Notes: generated from the sequence alone by a model not told the origin. Counted from the stretch's first letter, positions 42,259 through 51,380 are shown. The stretch is DNA of 64,000 nucleotides from Erysipelotrichaceae bacterium (GCA_017431825.1 JAFRKI010000014.1:152252-216251), one strand, 5' to 3'. Numbers and translations: made by a program.

Positions 42259-43407
42259 ATGACTGTAATTAAAAACGGAAATATCATTTCCATGGAAAAA
42301 GGAGTTTTTCATGGAGATCTCGCATATGAAGGAAACAAAATTGTCTGTATTTCTGATAGCGCAATCGAGAGCGATACAGCGATCGATGTACATGGATTGA
42401 ATGTCTCTGCGGGCTATATCGATTTGCATATGCATGGCGGGTTTGGATTCGACTTCTTTTCAGTAGAATCCACGGAAGAAGCCAAAGAAGCATTGAGAAG
42501 AAACGCATTGGATGGTGTAACAAGTGTTATGCCGACTGTTACAGGCAGACCATCATACTCTGCTGAACAGTTGAAGCGCTTTGATTATTACTATGAAACA
42601 ATGAAGGAAACTGAAGGTGCTGAATGTCTGGGAGTCCATATCGAAGGACCGTATTTTCCTGAAAGTCAGGCACCTTTGCATATAACAGTAGAACCTGATC
42701 AGGAACAGCTCGACATGATCGTCAACAATTATCCGGTTATCAAGAGAGTTTCGCTTGCACCGGAACTTCCGGGAGCTCCAGAAGCGATCAGGTTTTTGCA
42801 GGATCACGGAATCGCAACAGCGATCGGACATTCTGAAGCTTCCAGCAAGGATGTCGAAGCCGCGATAAAAAACGGATGCAAACAGGTCTTGCATATGTAT
42901 TCAGGTATGGGAGGCATTTTCAGAGATGAAATGTCGATCAGACATCCGGGACTTATAGAACTGGCTTATCTGTACGATGAGCTGGCAGTTGAATTGATTG
43001 CCAACGGCAAGCACTGTGATGAGACATTACTGAAACTGCTCTATAAGATAAAGGGACCGGATGGTATATTTATTGTCACCGATTCCCATAAGAGAGATTT
43101 TTCTCTTAGAGGAGATAAGTCTCAGTATGTTCTTACAAATCTTAAAGAAGACGGCAAGTATCACTTCGATTCTGCAATGCCGGTCAAGGAGATGCTGAGG
43201 ATCCTGACTCAGGAAGTCGGTGTTTCACTTTACGATGCGATTAAAATGGCCAGTTATACTCCTGCAAGAGTTATGGGTCTTGAAAACAGAAAGGGCGACT
43301 TAAAGGAAGGCATGGATGCAGACATCGTCGTCTTTGATGATGATTTCAATATCAAACTCGTTATTGCAAGAGGAAAAACAATACTCAATGAATTGGAAGG
43401 AGAATAG
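42259..43407 (+). CDS. nagA: N-acetylglucosamine-6-phosphate deacetylase-like amidohydrolase
   Basis: A 382-residue amidohydrolase. The N-terminal metal motif is GYIDLHMHGGFGFDF, then the GVHIEGPYF Glu, IGHSEAS, LHMYSGMGG (NagA has LFNAM here) and FIVTDSH with the catalytic Asp. The C-terminal strand set KEGMDADIVVFDDDFN is typical. ATG 42259 was chosen because GAAAGGCGGA is about 9 nt upstream; the upstream open frame runs through the hairpin. It probably deacetylates the phosphorylated PTS sugar. No deaminase (NagB/AgaS) is in the operon. Confidence 0.85.
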   Translation: MTVIKNGNIISMEKGVFHGDLAYEGNKIVCISDSAIESDTAIDVHGLNVSAGYIDLHMHGGFGFDFFSVESTEEAKEALRRNALDGVTSVMPTVTGRPSYSAEQLKRFDYYYETMKETEGAECLGVHIEGPYFPESQAPLHITVEPDQEQLDMIVNNYPVIKRVSLAPELPGAPEAIRFLQDHGIATAIGHSEASSKDVEAAIKNGCKQVLHMYSGMGGIFRDEMSIRHPGLIELAYLYDELAVELIANGKHCDETLLKLLYKIKGPDGIFIVTDSHKRDFSLRGDKSQYVLTNLKEDGKYHFDSAMPVKEMLRILTQEVGVSLYDAIKMASYTPARVMGLENRKGDLKEGMDADIVVFDDDFNIKLVIARGKTILNELEGE

Positions 43408-43408
43408 T

Positions 43409-44500
43409 ATGGCAAAAATGAAAATGTTCTGGAGCGGAGAATTCGATCAGGGTTGGGTCGACAAATTCTCCGAAGTATTTGATGTTGAATGCTTAGGTGA
43501 TGGTACTGAAGTAAGAGTTCCTCGTATCACCAATGACGATCCTGAACTTATCAGAAGACTACAGGGTGTCGATGTATATCTTTGCGGCTATGACACAGTT
43601 ACCAGGAATGTTCTTGAAAACTGTCCTAATCTTAAGCTTATCCTGTCTGTCAGAGACGGTCCGGAAGAGAATATCGACCTGCAGGCTGCAAACGAACTTG
43701 GAATTCCAGTCGTTTCTGCTAATGGCAGGTGTTCTGTATCGGTTGCAGAGTGCACATTCTTCCTGATGTGTAACCTGGCAAGGCCGATAGTTCAGGTCAC
43801 CAACAAAATGCGTCAGGATACCTGGAGAACAGACAACTGGAATGATTTCCGCGCTATCTCGAAAACGGGTACTGAACTTTACTACAAGAGACTTGGTATC
43901 GTTGGCTTAGGCAGAAACGGCAAGCATTTAGCAAGACTGGCTTCCGGTTTCCAGATGGATGTCGTTGCCTATGATCCGTATGTTTCTGAAGAAGAAATGG
44001 CAAAACTTGGTGTCACCAAGATGGATCTTCCTGAACTGATGAAGACGTCTGATTATGTGGTTCCTCAGGTCCGCCTGAGCGATGCTACAAAAGGTATCAT
44101 CACCAGAGAACTGATCTTCTCCATGAAACCGACAGCCTGCATCATCAATACGGCCAGAGGCTTACTCATGGACTATGATGCTCTTTATGATGCTCTTGAG
44201 CAGAACGTCATCAGAGCAGCAGCCCTTGATGTTTATGAGTACGAACCTAACGGTCACGGAGAAGCAAACTCTGATCATGTCAATCCTAGAGTATATGCAT
44301 TATCTCCTGATAAACTTCTCTGCACCGCTCATATGGCAGGCATTACCCAGGAAAGAGTATTCCACCAGTGTGAAAACCTGTTTAACGAATACAAAGAATT
44401 CCTGAAGGGTGAATTCCCTGGCGGCTATGTCACAAAGAAAGCCCACGAGTCCGAGGGTTGGAAAGATCATGGTGCTAAGCTTTTTGGAAGCGAAAAATAG
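43409..44500 (+). CDS. D-2-hydroxyacid dehydrogenase (paralogue 2)
   Basis: A 363-residue NAD-dependent dehydrogenase, GIVGLGRNGKHLARLASGFQMDVVAYDPY, with Arg in NTARGLL, Glu in YEYEPNG and His in AHMAG. The N-terminus KMFWSGEFDQ and C-terminus KKAHESEGWKDHGAKLFGSEK closely match paralogue 1. ATG 43409 was chosen because GGAAGGAG lies 7 nt upstream; its frame is open further inside the nagA-like gene. Last gene of the PTS operon, one base after the deacetylase stop. Confidence 0.9.
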   Translation: MAKMKMFWSGEFDQGWVDKFSEVFDVECLGDGTEVRVPRITNDDPELIRRLQGVDVYLCGYDTVTRNVLENCPNLKLILSVRDGPEENIDLQAANELGIPVVSANGRCSVSVAECTFFLMCNLARPIVQVTNKMRQDTWRTDNWNDFRAISKTGTELYYKRLGIVGLGRNGKHLARLASGFQMDVVAYDPYVSEEEMAKLGVTKMDLPELMKTSDYVVPQVRLSDATKGIITRELIFSMKPTACIINTARGLLMDYDALYDALEQNVIRAAALDVYEYEPNGHGEANSDHVNPRVYALSPDKLLCTAHMAGITQERVFHQCENLFNEYKEFLKGEFPGGYVTKKAHESEGWKDHGAKLFGSEK

Positions 44501-44522
44501 TATTTATATTAAATAACAGTAA

Positions 44523-44548
44523 AAAAAGACGGTCATGACCGTCTTTTT
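44523..44548. terminator. Bidirectional terminator
   Basis: Palindrome AAAAAGACGGTCATGACCGTCTTTTT between convergent genes; 13-bp arms with tight turn. Confidence 0.9.
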
Positions 44549-45194
44549 AAAACCATTTATCATTCAGCAGACAGTCGATATCATGAGATATCAGTCTGAT
44601 GCCCTGTCTACTTTTTCCTTCAAATATATATGGAATGCAGTTTCCGGTCCTCATCTGCAGGATCCTTTCTTTTGGCCGAATATCAAGAAGCTTGTAGAAA
44701 ATGCAGCGGATAACATGTCCGTGTGTAACGATCCCGATAGTATCGTCTTTTGCGAAATTAAGAGAAGAAAGAAAAGAATCTATCCTTCTGCAGACATCGG
44801 AATAGCTCTCGCCTCCCAGAGCTTTCTCATTGAAATCACTGCAGAATACACCTGCAGGCTTGCCGTTCAGGTAGTCTTTATACTCACGTTCAACGTCTTC
44901 GAAATATCTGCCTTCAAAAACACCATAACTCCTTTCTCTGAGCTCAGGAACGATGACAGGCTTCAGGTCGGGTCTGATCAGGATAGCGGTATCATAACTC
45001 CTTTTGAGATCGGAACAGTACATGGTACTTATGGTTTTGACATCGCTGTCACTGAAAAGCTTTTTTGCCTGTAAGATGCCATTATCTGTCAGATTAGTCA
45101 GTTCTGTATTCATGGCTCCGATATACATTGCGATCTTCTGTCTGTTTATGGTGTTTGCATACGTTTCCCCATGTCGTATAACTATCAGTCTCAT
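44547..45194 (-). CDS. Histidine phosphatase-family protein
   Basis: A 215-residue phosphoglycerate-mutase-like phosphatase. RHGETYAN (His8 and neighbours) begins the protein; a second Arg is in YCSDLKRSYDTA, ELRERSYGVFEGR holds the Glu, and IVTHGHVIRC the second His. It lacks the mutase-specific C-terminal elements, so it is a phosphatase of an unknown small phosphoester, perhaps a sugar phosphate of the island. AAGGA SD. Its stop overlaps the terminator. Confidence 0.88.
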   Translation of the reverse strand: MRLIVIRHGETYANTINRQKIAMYIGAMNTELTNLTDNGILQAKKLFSDSDVKTISTMYCSDLKRSYDTAILIRPDLKPVIVPELRERSYGVFEGRYFEDVEREYKDYLNGKPAGVFCSDFNEKALGGESYSDVCRRIDSFLSSLNFAKDDTIGIVTHGHVIRCIFYKLLDIRPKERILQMRTGNCIPYIFEGKSRQGIRLISHDIDCLLNDKWF

Positions 45195-45293
45195 AATCTT
45201 ATCTTCCTTTGTTTTAGTTTATCATGGCTTTTGCCTGCTAAAGAACGTGTTATGTATTACAACCATAGTTATAGGTCAGATGCTAAAGCAAGT

Positions 45294-45323
45294 AAAAAGG
45301 TAAATGCCTGGCATTTACCTTTT
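45294..45323. terminator. Terminator/inverted repeat, right island copy
   Basis: AAAAAGGTAAATGCC-T-GGCATTTACCTTTT; inner arms identical to the copy at 34734-34766 except for the central base. It ends the minus-strand paralogue B and mirrors the left boundary. Confidence 0.85.
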
Positions 45324-45345
45324 ATTACAGTATTAAGAATGCATT

Positions 45346-45885
45346 TTAGTACTTTCTGGTAACTTTAATATAAGCGGCGATCACATAGAAGGCACCGAAT
45401 ACTGCAGCAAACAGCATCAGAAGATACTGTCCTAACAGCTGTTGGGAAGTCATTTCATTAGTCTTTATATTAACGATAGCCAGAGCGATGATCATGATCG
45501 ATACTGCGATCAGTATGATTATTCTGCCAATAGCCATGTCTTTAGCAACAGCCACAAAGATATTCTCTCTTTTGTATTTTACGAACTTGTTGTCTACTAC
45601 CAGGTTTTCCAGAAAACTCTTATGGAACAGTATAGTCATAAATACATAACAGGCTATGCCGGCGGCTATGCCGATATAAGTGTTGACGTTAAGCACCAGT
45701 ATCAGCATGGCGCTGATTATTATCGATAATGGCAGTCTTGATGTAAAAAGGCCATACTTCTTTTCGTCTGCCTTGGATATGATATAGGCTTTCTTGGTGA
45801 AGAAATCATAATGAACGTTCTGATTGAATTTGTTTTTGTAGATAAATAATCCGCTTAAGTTGCTGTTTTCGTTTCGGTTTGTCAT
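45346..45885 (-). CDS. Small membrane protein, island paralogue B
   Basis: A 179-residue protein with a hydrophilic N-terminal 50 residues and four helices in two pairs around a basic loop (KYKRENIF). It is homologous to the protein at 34839 by length, topology and the KKAYIISKADEKKYGLF segment. Function unknown. It flanks the right copy of the inverted repeat just as its paralogue flanks the left copy. AGAGGTA SD. Confidence 0.7.
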   Translation of the reverse strand: MTNRNENSNLSGLFIYKNKFNQNVHYDFFTKKAYIISKADEKKYGLFTSRLPLSIIISAMLILVLNVNTYIGIAAGIACYVFMTILFHKSFLENLVVDNKFVKYKRENIFVAVAKDMAIGRIIILIAVSIMIIALAIVNIKTNEMTSQQLLGQYLLMLFAAVFGAFYVIAAYIKVTRKY

Positions 45886-45942
45886 AAATTACCTCTAGTG
45901 TAAATTATATAGTTAATTGTATATAACTGAAAGGCTTGTTGA

Positions 45943-46722
45943 TCATGCGTGTTCCGCTTTTTTGGCAGGCAATTCCACCGTTCCGATCCCCGCATCAGCT
46001 TTTATACACTGAGCGGTCACACTGGTATTTTCATCAGATGCCAGGAAGTAGATCAGTTTCGCCATGTCTTTTGCATCGAGGACCTTTTCCAGCGCCTGCA
46101 GACTGTAGAGCTGGTCGATAAAGCCGGGAGTTTCAGTGATGTAATGTTCGGTCATTTCCGTTCTTACATAACCGGGCATTACCGCATTGACCCTGATGCC
46201 GTATCTGCCTAAGGAAAAGGCAAGTTCTCTGGTCATGGCAGCGATACCGGCCTTGGCTACGCTGTATAACATATGCGTACCGTCAGCTCTGTCGGCTCTT
46301 AAGCTTGACAGGGAAACGATGGCGCCTTTGCTGTCACAGTCGATCATCATCTTGGAAGCGGCCTGCGATACAAAGAACATGGACTTCAGCGCCAGATCCA
46401 TATAGCTGTCCCATCTTTCAATGGAAATACCTAGCAGATAATCATGAGCACCGCTGGAAGCATTGTTTACCAGGGCATCAAGTCGTCCGAAAGGTTTTAT
46501 GGCTTCCTTTACGGCGTCTTCGATACCTTCGGTCTTTCTCAGGTCATAAACGACATAATTCACATTACCGTATTCTTTTAATTCATTTTTGACCTTATCC
46601 CTGTCTTCAAAGATGTCGATGATAGCGACGTTATATCCGTGTTTAAGAAATTCTATGGCTGTGGCATAGCCTATGCCCCGGCTGGCGCCGGTTATTAAAG
46701 CAGTCTTTTTTATTTCGCTCAC
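45943..46722 (-). CDS. Short-chain dehydrogenase/reductase
   Basis: A 259-residue SDR. ALITGASRGIGYATA cofactor motif, LVNNASSG, VSLSSLRADRADGTHMLYSVAKAGIAAM active site (Ser-Tyr-Lys) and an atypical end (CIKADAGIGTVELPAKK). GTG 46722 was chosen as start: it lies 1 nt after the deoC stop and puts the cofactor motif at the usual place; the frame is open further inside deoC. It is in an operon with deoC, so a deoxyribose- or aldehyde-related substrate is possible. Confidence 0.85.
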   Translation of the reverse strand: MSEIKKTALITGASRGIGYATAIEFLKHGYNVAIIDIFEDRDKVKNELKEYGNVNYVVYDLRKTEGIEDAVKEAIKPFGRLDALVNNASSGAHDYLLGISIERWDSYMDLALKSMFFVSQAASKMMIDCDSKGAIVSLSSLRADRADGTHMLYSVAKAGIAAMTRELAFSLGRYGIRVNAVMPGYVRTEMTEHYITETPGFIDQLYSLQALEKVLDAKDMAKLIYFLASDENTSVTAQCIKADAGIGTVELPAKKAEHA

Positions 46723-46723
46723 C

Positions 46724-47398
46724 TTAGCCACCCAGTTCTTCGATGATGCCTTTGATGCCTCTGATACCGATACCGAATCTGGTGACACCGTTAGCCATCA
46801 TTTCTTCGACGGTCTTCAGGTCTCTGATGCCGCTGGCGGCCTTGATCTTAAGTCTGCCGCCGACAGTTTCGTTGATCAGCTGGACATGGTGCAGGGTAGT
46901 GGCACCGAAGTGACCGGTACCGGTCTTGATAAAGGTTGCACCGCTTTCAAGGACCACCTCAGCAGCCTTTACTATTTCCTCATCGGTCAGCTGTGGTGTT
47001 TCGACGATGACCTTGGTCGTCATATTCGGACCGGCAGCAATGACCAGCTGCTTAAGTTCCTTCAGCATGGCATCCCAGTCACCCTTCTTTATGAACTCGA
47101 TGTTATTGGTAAAATCGAATTCACCGGCTCCGTTTTCCAGCCCCTTCTTTATCTCGGCCAGTTTTTCTTCGGTCGGAGTGGTACCGTAAGGAAATCCTAC
47201 CGGACCGATCTTGAGGGATACGTCGTTACCGGCTTCCCTGATCATCCTGGATGCCAATTCCTCAAATTCCGGCATTACCGCATAGGCTTTGAATCTGTAC
47301 TTGTTGACGAGATCCATCAGGTCGATGATCTCCTGTTCGTCCATGTTGAACTGGACGGCTGTCGCATCAACTATCTGGGCAAATTCTTCAATATTCAT
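46724..47398 (-). CDS. deoC: Deoxyribose-phosphate aldolase
   Basis: A 224-residue class I aldolase splitting deoxyribose-5-P to glyceraldehyde-3-P and acetaldehyde. TKVIVETPQLTDEEI contains the Schiff-base Lys and KIKAASGIRD the second Lys; FDFTNNI carries the Asp. VGFPYGTTPTEEKLAEI is the N-terminal signature. GGAG SD. No deoB or pdp is nearby; an SDR follows directly on the same strand. Confidence 0.92.
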   Translation of the reverse strand: MNIEEFAQIVDATAVQFNMDEQEIIDLMDLVNKYRFKAYAVMPEFEELASRMIREAGNDVSLKIGPVGFPYGTTPTEEKLAEIKKGLENGAGEFDFTNNIEFIKKGDWDAMLKELKQLVIAAGPNMTTKVIVETPQLTDEEIVKAAEVVLESGATFIKTGTGHFGATTLHHVQLINETVGGRLKIKAASGIRDLKTVEEMMANGVTRFGIGIRGIKGIIEELGG

Positions 47399-47491
47399 TA
47401 TCTTCTCCTTCTTGAAGCCGGAGCTTCATATTATCGTACAACTGAATTATAACATTTAAAAAGGCTCTTACTCAGAGCCTGTTGTCGTACT

Positions 47492-48490
47492 TTATGCTTT
47501 TTCCTTTATCATTGATGACAGAGCTATCCAGCACAGGGCTTTTATGCCGTATATGAGATAGACCCAATAAGGAAGGCCCTGTCCTGAAGCGATGTTTCCG
47601 TCTTCCAGATTGAACTGTCTCACCAGTTCCAGACCGTTCCCGGAATACGGATCTGCCAGTTCGAAGGCAAACGCACCGATCCTTCCTGCACCTTTCAGAT
47701 AATTCGGATTATCCACTAGTTGCGGTCCGTATTCCTTACCGTCAACGATAATGACGTTTCTGTTATCGTCATATAGGTATTCACCTTCATAATCCTCGGA
47801 AATGCTTGAAGTGATGTAGTCAAAGGATTCGATCTGTTTAGGGCAGTACAGTTGTGCTTCAAAGATCGTTCCGAATATGAACAGGGCAATGACCAGCGGT
47901 ATCGCAAGAAGAGCGGTGATCTTTTTGAATCTGATCTTCCTGATCAGAAGACCCAGTGCGCAGCATCCTCCGACCACTGAAAGGATTGATACAATAAGAC
48001 CTATGCAGGCTTCGCCCCTTGGCAGATAGACAGGAATTTCATGGATAAGCGAAGACAAGGCAAAAACTCCAAACAGCAGGAGATAGATAAGCATAGTCGA
48101 TAAGACAATGGATAGAATATGTTTATTCCTGAATGTTTCATATAAGAATAAGGCCAGGGCAGCCGCTATGACCATCGTATAAATGGCGAATGTGCCATAG
48201 ACTCTTTCATCGATGGAACGTAATGAAGAAGTGATGAATTCATCCATCCTTTCTTCATTGCCTGTTTCTCTGGCGTCGATCTCGATCCCGAACCCCAGCA
48301 TCGCATAAAGATGATCGTCGTAATATATAATGCCGGAATGATCTTTGGAAATGTCAGCTTCCCTTAACTCATGGCACTTTTCACCCATGATCTTCACTGC
48401 CGAAACAGTAAATAAGGAAACTGCCACTAAGGCCGCTATATCTGCGATCAGCAGGATCCTGCTTAATATGCTTTTATCTTTATCGTTCAT
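47492..48490 (-). CDS. Hypothetical multipass membrane protein
   Basis: A 332-residue protein with one N-terminal helix, an extracytoplasmic segment of about 75 residues, then four helices between residues 105 and 225, and a C-terminal hydrophobic end. It has sequence EYLYDDNRNVIIVDGKEYGPQLVDN, a repeated beta-strand-like stretch outside the membrane. No family recognised. ATG 48490 was chosen because CAGGAG lies just upstream. It follows the GNAT gene, probably in an operon. Confidence 0.65.
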   Translation of the reverse strand: MNDKDKSILSRILLIADIAALVAVSLFTVSAVKIMGEKCHELREADISKDHSGIIYYDDHLYAMLGFGIEIDARETGNEERMDEFITSSLRSIDERVYGTFAIYTMVIAAALALFLYETFRNKHILSIVLSTMLIYLLLFGVFALSSLIHEIPVYLPRGEACIGLIVSILSVVGGCCALGLLIRKIRFKKITALLAIPLVIALFIFGTIFEAQLYCPKQIESFDYITSSISEDYEGEYLYDDNRNVIIVDGKEYGPQLVDNPNYLKGAGRIGAFAFELADPYSGNGLELVRQFNLEDGNIASGQGLPYWVYLIYGIKALCWIALSSMIKEKA

Positions 48491-48511
48491 AACTTTCTCC
48501 TGAAGAGTCAT

Positions 48512-48979
48512 TTATAAGATCTTCTTTACGAACACTGCATCAGCGGTCCGGTATTCTTCAATAAAGCCGTTGTTCAGAAAGAGGCCGATGGCGGGATTGT
48601 TTATGTTTATGCTGTCGTACAGGACTTCAATGCCGTTATCCTTGGCCGCAGTACACAGCAGCTGCAGCCCCTGTCTGCCATAGCCCTTTCCTCTGTATTC
48701 CGCATGGATGATGATGTCAGCCAGATACATGCCGAGCTCTTCATCGTAGTGATAAGCGATCTCACCGATGAATCCGCCGGTATCGCTTTCTCTTAGATAA
48801 CGGTAAAAGTGTCTGCCGTCATCATCTTTAAGCCAGCGCTCGTACCAGGAATTCCATTTCTCTTTCGGGAAAGGGATACATCCTCCGTAATCATAGTTGT
48901 AGGACATCGTTTCTTCATCAGACAGCAGTTCTTCCTTGAACCACAGGTCTTCAATGTCCGGTCTGAACATTTCCAGCAT
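48512..48979 (-). CDS. GNAT acetyltransferase
   Basis: A 155-residue acetyltransferase. GGFIGEIAYHYDEELGMYLADIIIHAEYRGKGYGRQGLQLLCTAA carries strand beta4 and the acetyl-CoA pyrophosphate loop RGKGYG, and INNPAIGLFLNNGF the C-terminal strand. ATG 48979 was chosen because a GGAG SD lies upstream; a longer frame from TTG 49081 would run through the divergent promoter region, so it is disfavoured. Substrate unknown. Confidence 0.82.
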   Translation of the reverse strand: MLEMFRPDIEDLWFKEELLSDEETMSYNYDYGGCIPFPKEKWNSWYERWLKDDDGRHFYRYLRESDTGGFIGEIAYHYDEELGMYLADIIIHAEYRGKGYGRQGLQLLCTAAKDNGIEVLYDSININNPAIGLFLNNGFIEEYRTADAVFVKKIL

Positions 48980-49110
48980 AATAATTTTCAAGTCTCCTGA
49001 TAACAATTCTATAGGATAATCAGGATTTTGTGTATTGCCACTAACTGACAATAAAGTGCCAGTTTCATTAATTTCAGTCAAAGTTCATAAATATAATCTA
49101 TACTTAAAGT

Positions 49111-49506
49111 ATGCTGAATAAAGTAAGAAGATACCTGTACCGTTACTTCCTGGAAAGAAACGGAGTAGACAGTTTGGGCAAGGCGCTCCTTTGGATAGTA
49201 TGCATCGTATTCATCATTACGATGCTGCTGAAAGGCATAGCCAAGATCGTTTTCGTCCTGATCCTGTGGGCTTTGATCATGTATATGTATTTCAGGATAT
49301 TCTCCAAGAACCTGCCGAAAAGGAGAGCGGAGAATGCCCGTTATGAAGGAAAGATCAGATATTTCAAAACCAGAATGAAACAGGGAAAAGACTACCGTTT
49401 CTATAACTGTCCAAGCTGCGGGACTCACTTGCGTGTTCCCAAAGGTGCTGGTAAAATAACAATTACCTGCAGTAAATGCGGTCATAAATTTGACAGAAAG
49501 GCCTAG
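49111..49506 (+). CDS. Membrane protein with C-terminal zinc ribbon
   Basis: A 131-residue protein with two helices at residues 25-65 and a C-terminal zinc ribbon [30 protein letters not shown] (CPxC-x18-CxxC). No SD; TATAAT (49092-49097) and TATACT (49099-49104) lie just upstream, so the message is probably leaderless. It starts a three-gene operon with a J-domain protein and an NlpC/P60 protein. Function unknown. Confidence 0.75.
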   Translation: MLNKVRRYLYRYFLERNGVDSLGKALLWIVCIVFIITMLLKGIAKIVFVLILWALIMYMYFRIFSKNLPKRRAENARYEGKIRYFKTRMKQGKDYRFYNCPSCGTHLRVPKGAGKITITCSKCGHKFDRKA

Positions 49507-49508
49507 AA

Positions 49509-50021
49509 TTGAAAGACCCTTATTCCGTACTCGGAGTATCCAAAGACGCCAGTGAAGACGAGATAAAGGAAGCTTACCGTAAGCTGGCCAAGAAGTATCA
49601 TCCCGATCTCAATCCGGGCGATGAAGCGGCAGCTGCCAGAATGCAGGAAGTCAATGCCGCCTATGATCAGATAAAGAATCCGAGTGCCAATCAGCAGAAT
49701 CCTTATGCCGACCCTGGAGCTTATTCAAGTTATTCCAACTTCTATAACCAGGGTTTTGAGGAGTTCTTCAGACAGGCTACCCAGAATCAGCAGAATCAGG
49801 GAGGCCGCCAGTACTATTACTATAACGGCAATCCGAACAGCCGTTACCGCTATACCTACTATACATACAGGCCTAGAAGCTTCAGCTTCTTCAGGACCAT
49901 CATCACTTTCATGCTGCTGTCGATGCTGCTTAGAAGCTGCTTCGGCGGATTCTATATGCCTTATTACTATTACTACGGTGATGATAACAGCAGCCAGCCT
50001 TATGACTCCCAGAGATACTAG
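49509..50021 (+). CDS. Membrane-anchored J-domain protein
   Basis: A 170-residue type III DnaJ-like protein: J domain at residues 4-62 with HPD at 31-33 and helices [12 protein letters not shown] Tyr/Asn/Gln-rich middle is followed by a C-terminal hydrophobic segment ([18 protein letters not shown]). It lacks the G/F and zinc domains, so it recruits DnaK to a specific site, likely the membrane. TTG start with AAAGG 8 nt upstream, 2 nt after the previous stop. Confidence 0.88.
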   Translation: MKDPYSVLGVSKDASEDEIKEAYRKLAKKYHPDLNPGDEAAAARMQEVNAAYDQIKNPSANQQNPYADPGAYSSYSNFYNQGFEEFFRQATQNQQNQGGRQYYYYNGNPNSRYRYTYYTYRPRSFSFFRTIITFMLLSMLLRSCFGGFYMPYYYYYGDDNSSQPYDSQRY

Positions 50022-50033
50022 TATTACCGATAT

Positions 50034-51380
50034 ATGAAAAAAAGCAACTCCTTTGATATTAAAAAGACAGCCGTTATCGTGGCCGGCATCTGTGCCGTGT
50101 TTTTTCTGTTAGGCCTGGGCTTTGGCAGCAAAGGCTATGCGAAACCTGACAAAAGCTGGGGACCGCATGATTTCCGTTTTACCATCAATGATGACAGGCG
50201 GCTGGAAATAAGCTATGAAGGTCCGAACAATGTCTTCATCATCGAAAGTAAAGACGAGGATGTAAAGCGTAATGATGAAGGCTGGATAAAGATCGAAGAC
50301 AAAACGATCACCTTTGACCTAAAGGAGCAGAAGAAGTATTACTTCGCAAAATACCTCAATAAGATCTATGAACTCGGCAGCAATGAAGATATCTGCCATG
50401 TGGAACTGAACATAGAGAATGCCGATGAAGTCTACCTGGCAGCAGGTGAGGAATATGATTATAAGATTAACTGTACCGTGCTCGGTTATACTGAAAAGGA
50501 AATAGAGTGGAAAAGCAGTGATGAGAACATCGCAACCGTCGAAGACGGACATGTGACTGCATTAGGGACCGGAGAGGTAACGGTCAGCGCACAGCTTCTG
50601 GATGAAAGCATTGAAAAACATGTGACGGTCAGTGATCTGTTCATAAAGGCCCCGGAAGAATTCGACGTCAATAAGCAAGAGTTGCCTTGCGGCGTCTATT
50701 CCAAGGAAGACAATGACTTTCTGGATACCGTCTTAAAAGCCAGAATAAACGAAGCAGGCTACGCCACCAGAGCGGGAGTCGTGGAAGCCGCCAGATTCCT
50801 GACGCTTAACTTCCCGTATAAGGTCGATTATTTCTATGAATGGGGAAGACAGGGTCTCAACAAGGTCGACGGCGAAGGCCGCTATTATCTTGAAGGTCTA
50901 TATCTTCATGAGTCGAGATTTGAAAGCCTGATCGGATCCAATACCGGTCCGCAGATCTGGGGCTGTCCTTTGTATTCCGCAAACATACACGCCACCAGTC
51001 CCAACGGTCTGGACTGCAGCGGCTTCGTGACCTGGGCCATCCTTAATGCCGGTTTTGACTGCGGTGATATCGGTGCCGGTTTTACCGAACTGCTTGACTT
51101 GACGGATATCGCCGAACTGGTAAAGAACAGCAAAGACAATCTCGATAAGATAAAAGTCGGCGATCTGGTCCACAGCGATCTTATCGGCGCTCATATCGGC
51201 ATCATCGTCGGGATCGATGGTGATATTTACTACGTGGCGGAATCTACGCCTAAGGAAGACATCAAAGCTCTGGTGATAACGAAACTCGACACCGAATCCT
51301 TCCTCAGAGAGTGGGATGAGATAGTGCTCATGGATTCCTTCTACAAGGAAGACGGAAATCTGACTGACATGTGGTATTAA
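50034..51380 (+). CDS. NlpC/P60-type peptidase with Ig-like domain
   Basis: A 448-residue exported protein. A single N-terminal helix (TAVIVAGICAVFFLLGLGFGS) anchors or exports it. The region near residues 130-200 (LAAGEEYDYKINCTV, WKSSDENIATVEDGHVTALGTGEVTVSA) is a Big_2 immunoglobulin-like fold. The C-terminal NlpC/P60-like domain has catalytic Cys328 in LDCSGFVTW and His in GAHIGIIVG near residue 386. It likely cleaves peptidoglycan stem peptides. Last gene of the zinc-ribbon/J-domain operon. Confidence 0.85.
   Translation: MKKSNSFDIKKTAVIVAGICAVFFLLGLGFGSKGYAKPDKSWGPHDFRFTINDDRRLEISYEGPNNVFIIESKDEDVKRNDEGWIKIEDKTITFDLKEQKKYYFAKYLNKIYELGSNEDICHVELNIENADEVYLAAGEEYDYKINCTVLGYTEKEIEWKSSDENIATVEDGHVTALGTGEVTVSAQLLDESIEKHVTVSDLFIKAPEEFDVNKQELPCGVYSKEDNDFLDTVLKARINEAGYATRAGVVEAARFLTLNFPYKVDYFYEWGRQGLNKVDGEGRYYLEGLYLHESRFESLIGSNTGPQIWGCPLYSANIHATSPNGLDCSGFVTWAILNAGFDCGDIGAGFTELLDLTDIAELVKNSKDNLDKIKVGDLVHSDLIGAHIGIIVGIDGDIYYVAESTPKEDIKALVITKLDTESFLREWDEIVLMDSFYKEDGNLTDMWY

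Noticed and set aside
46673..47452. Plus-strand 259-codon open frame opposite deoC
   Set aside because: Antisense shadow of deoC, whose catalytic lysines are clear; the translation has no recognisable fold and no SD.
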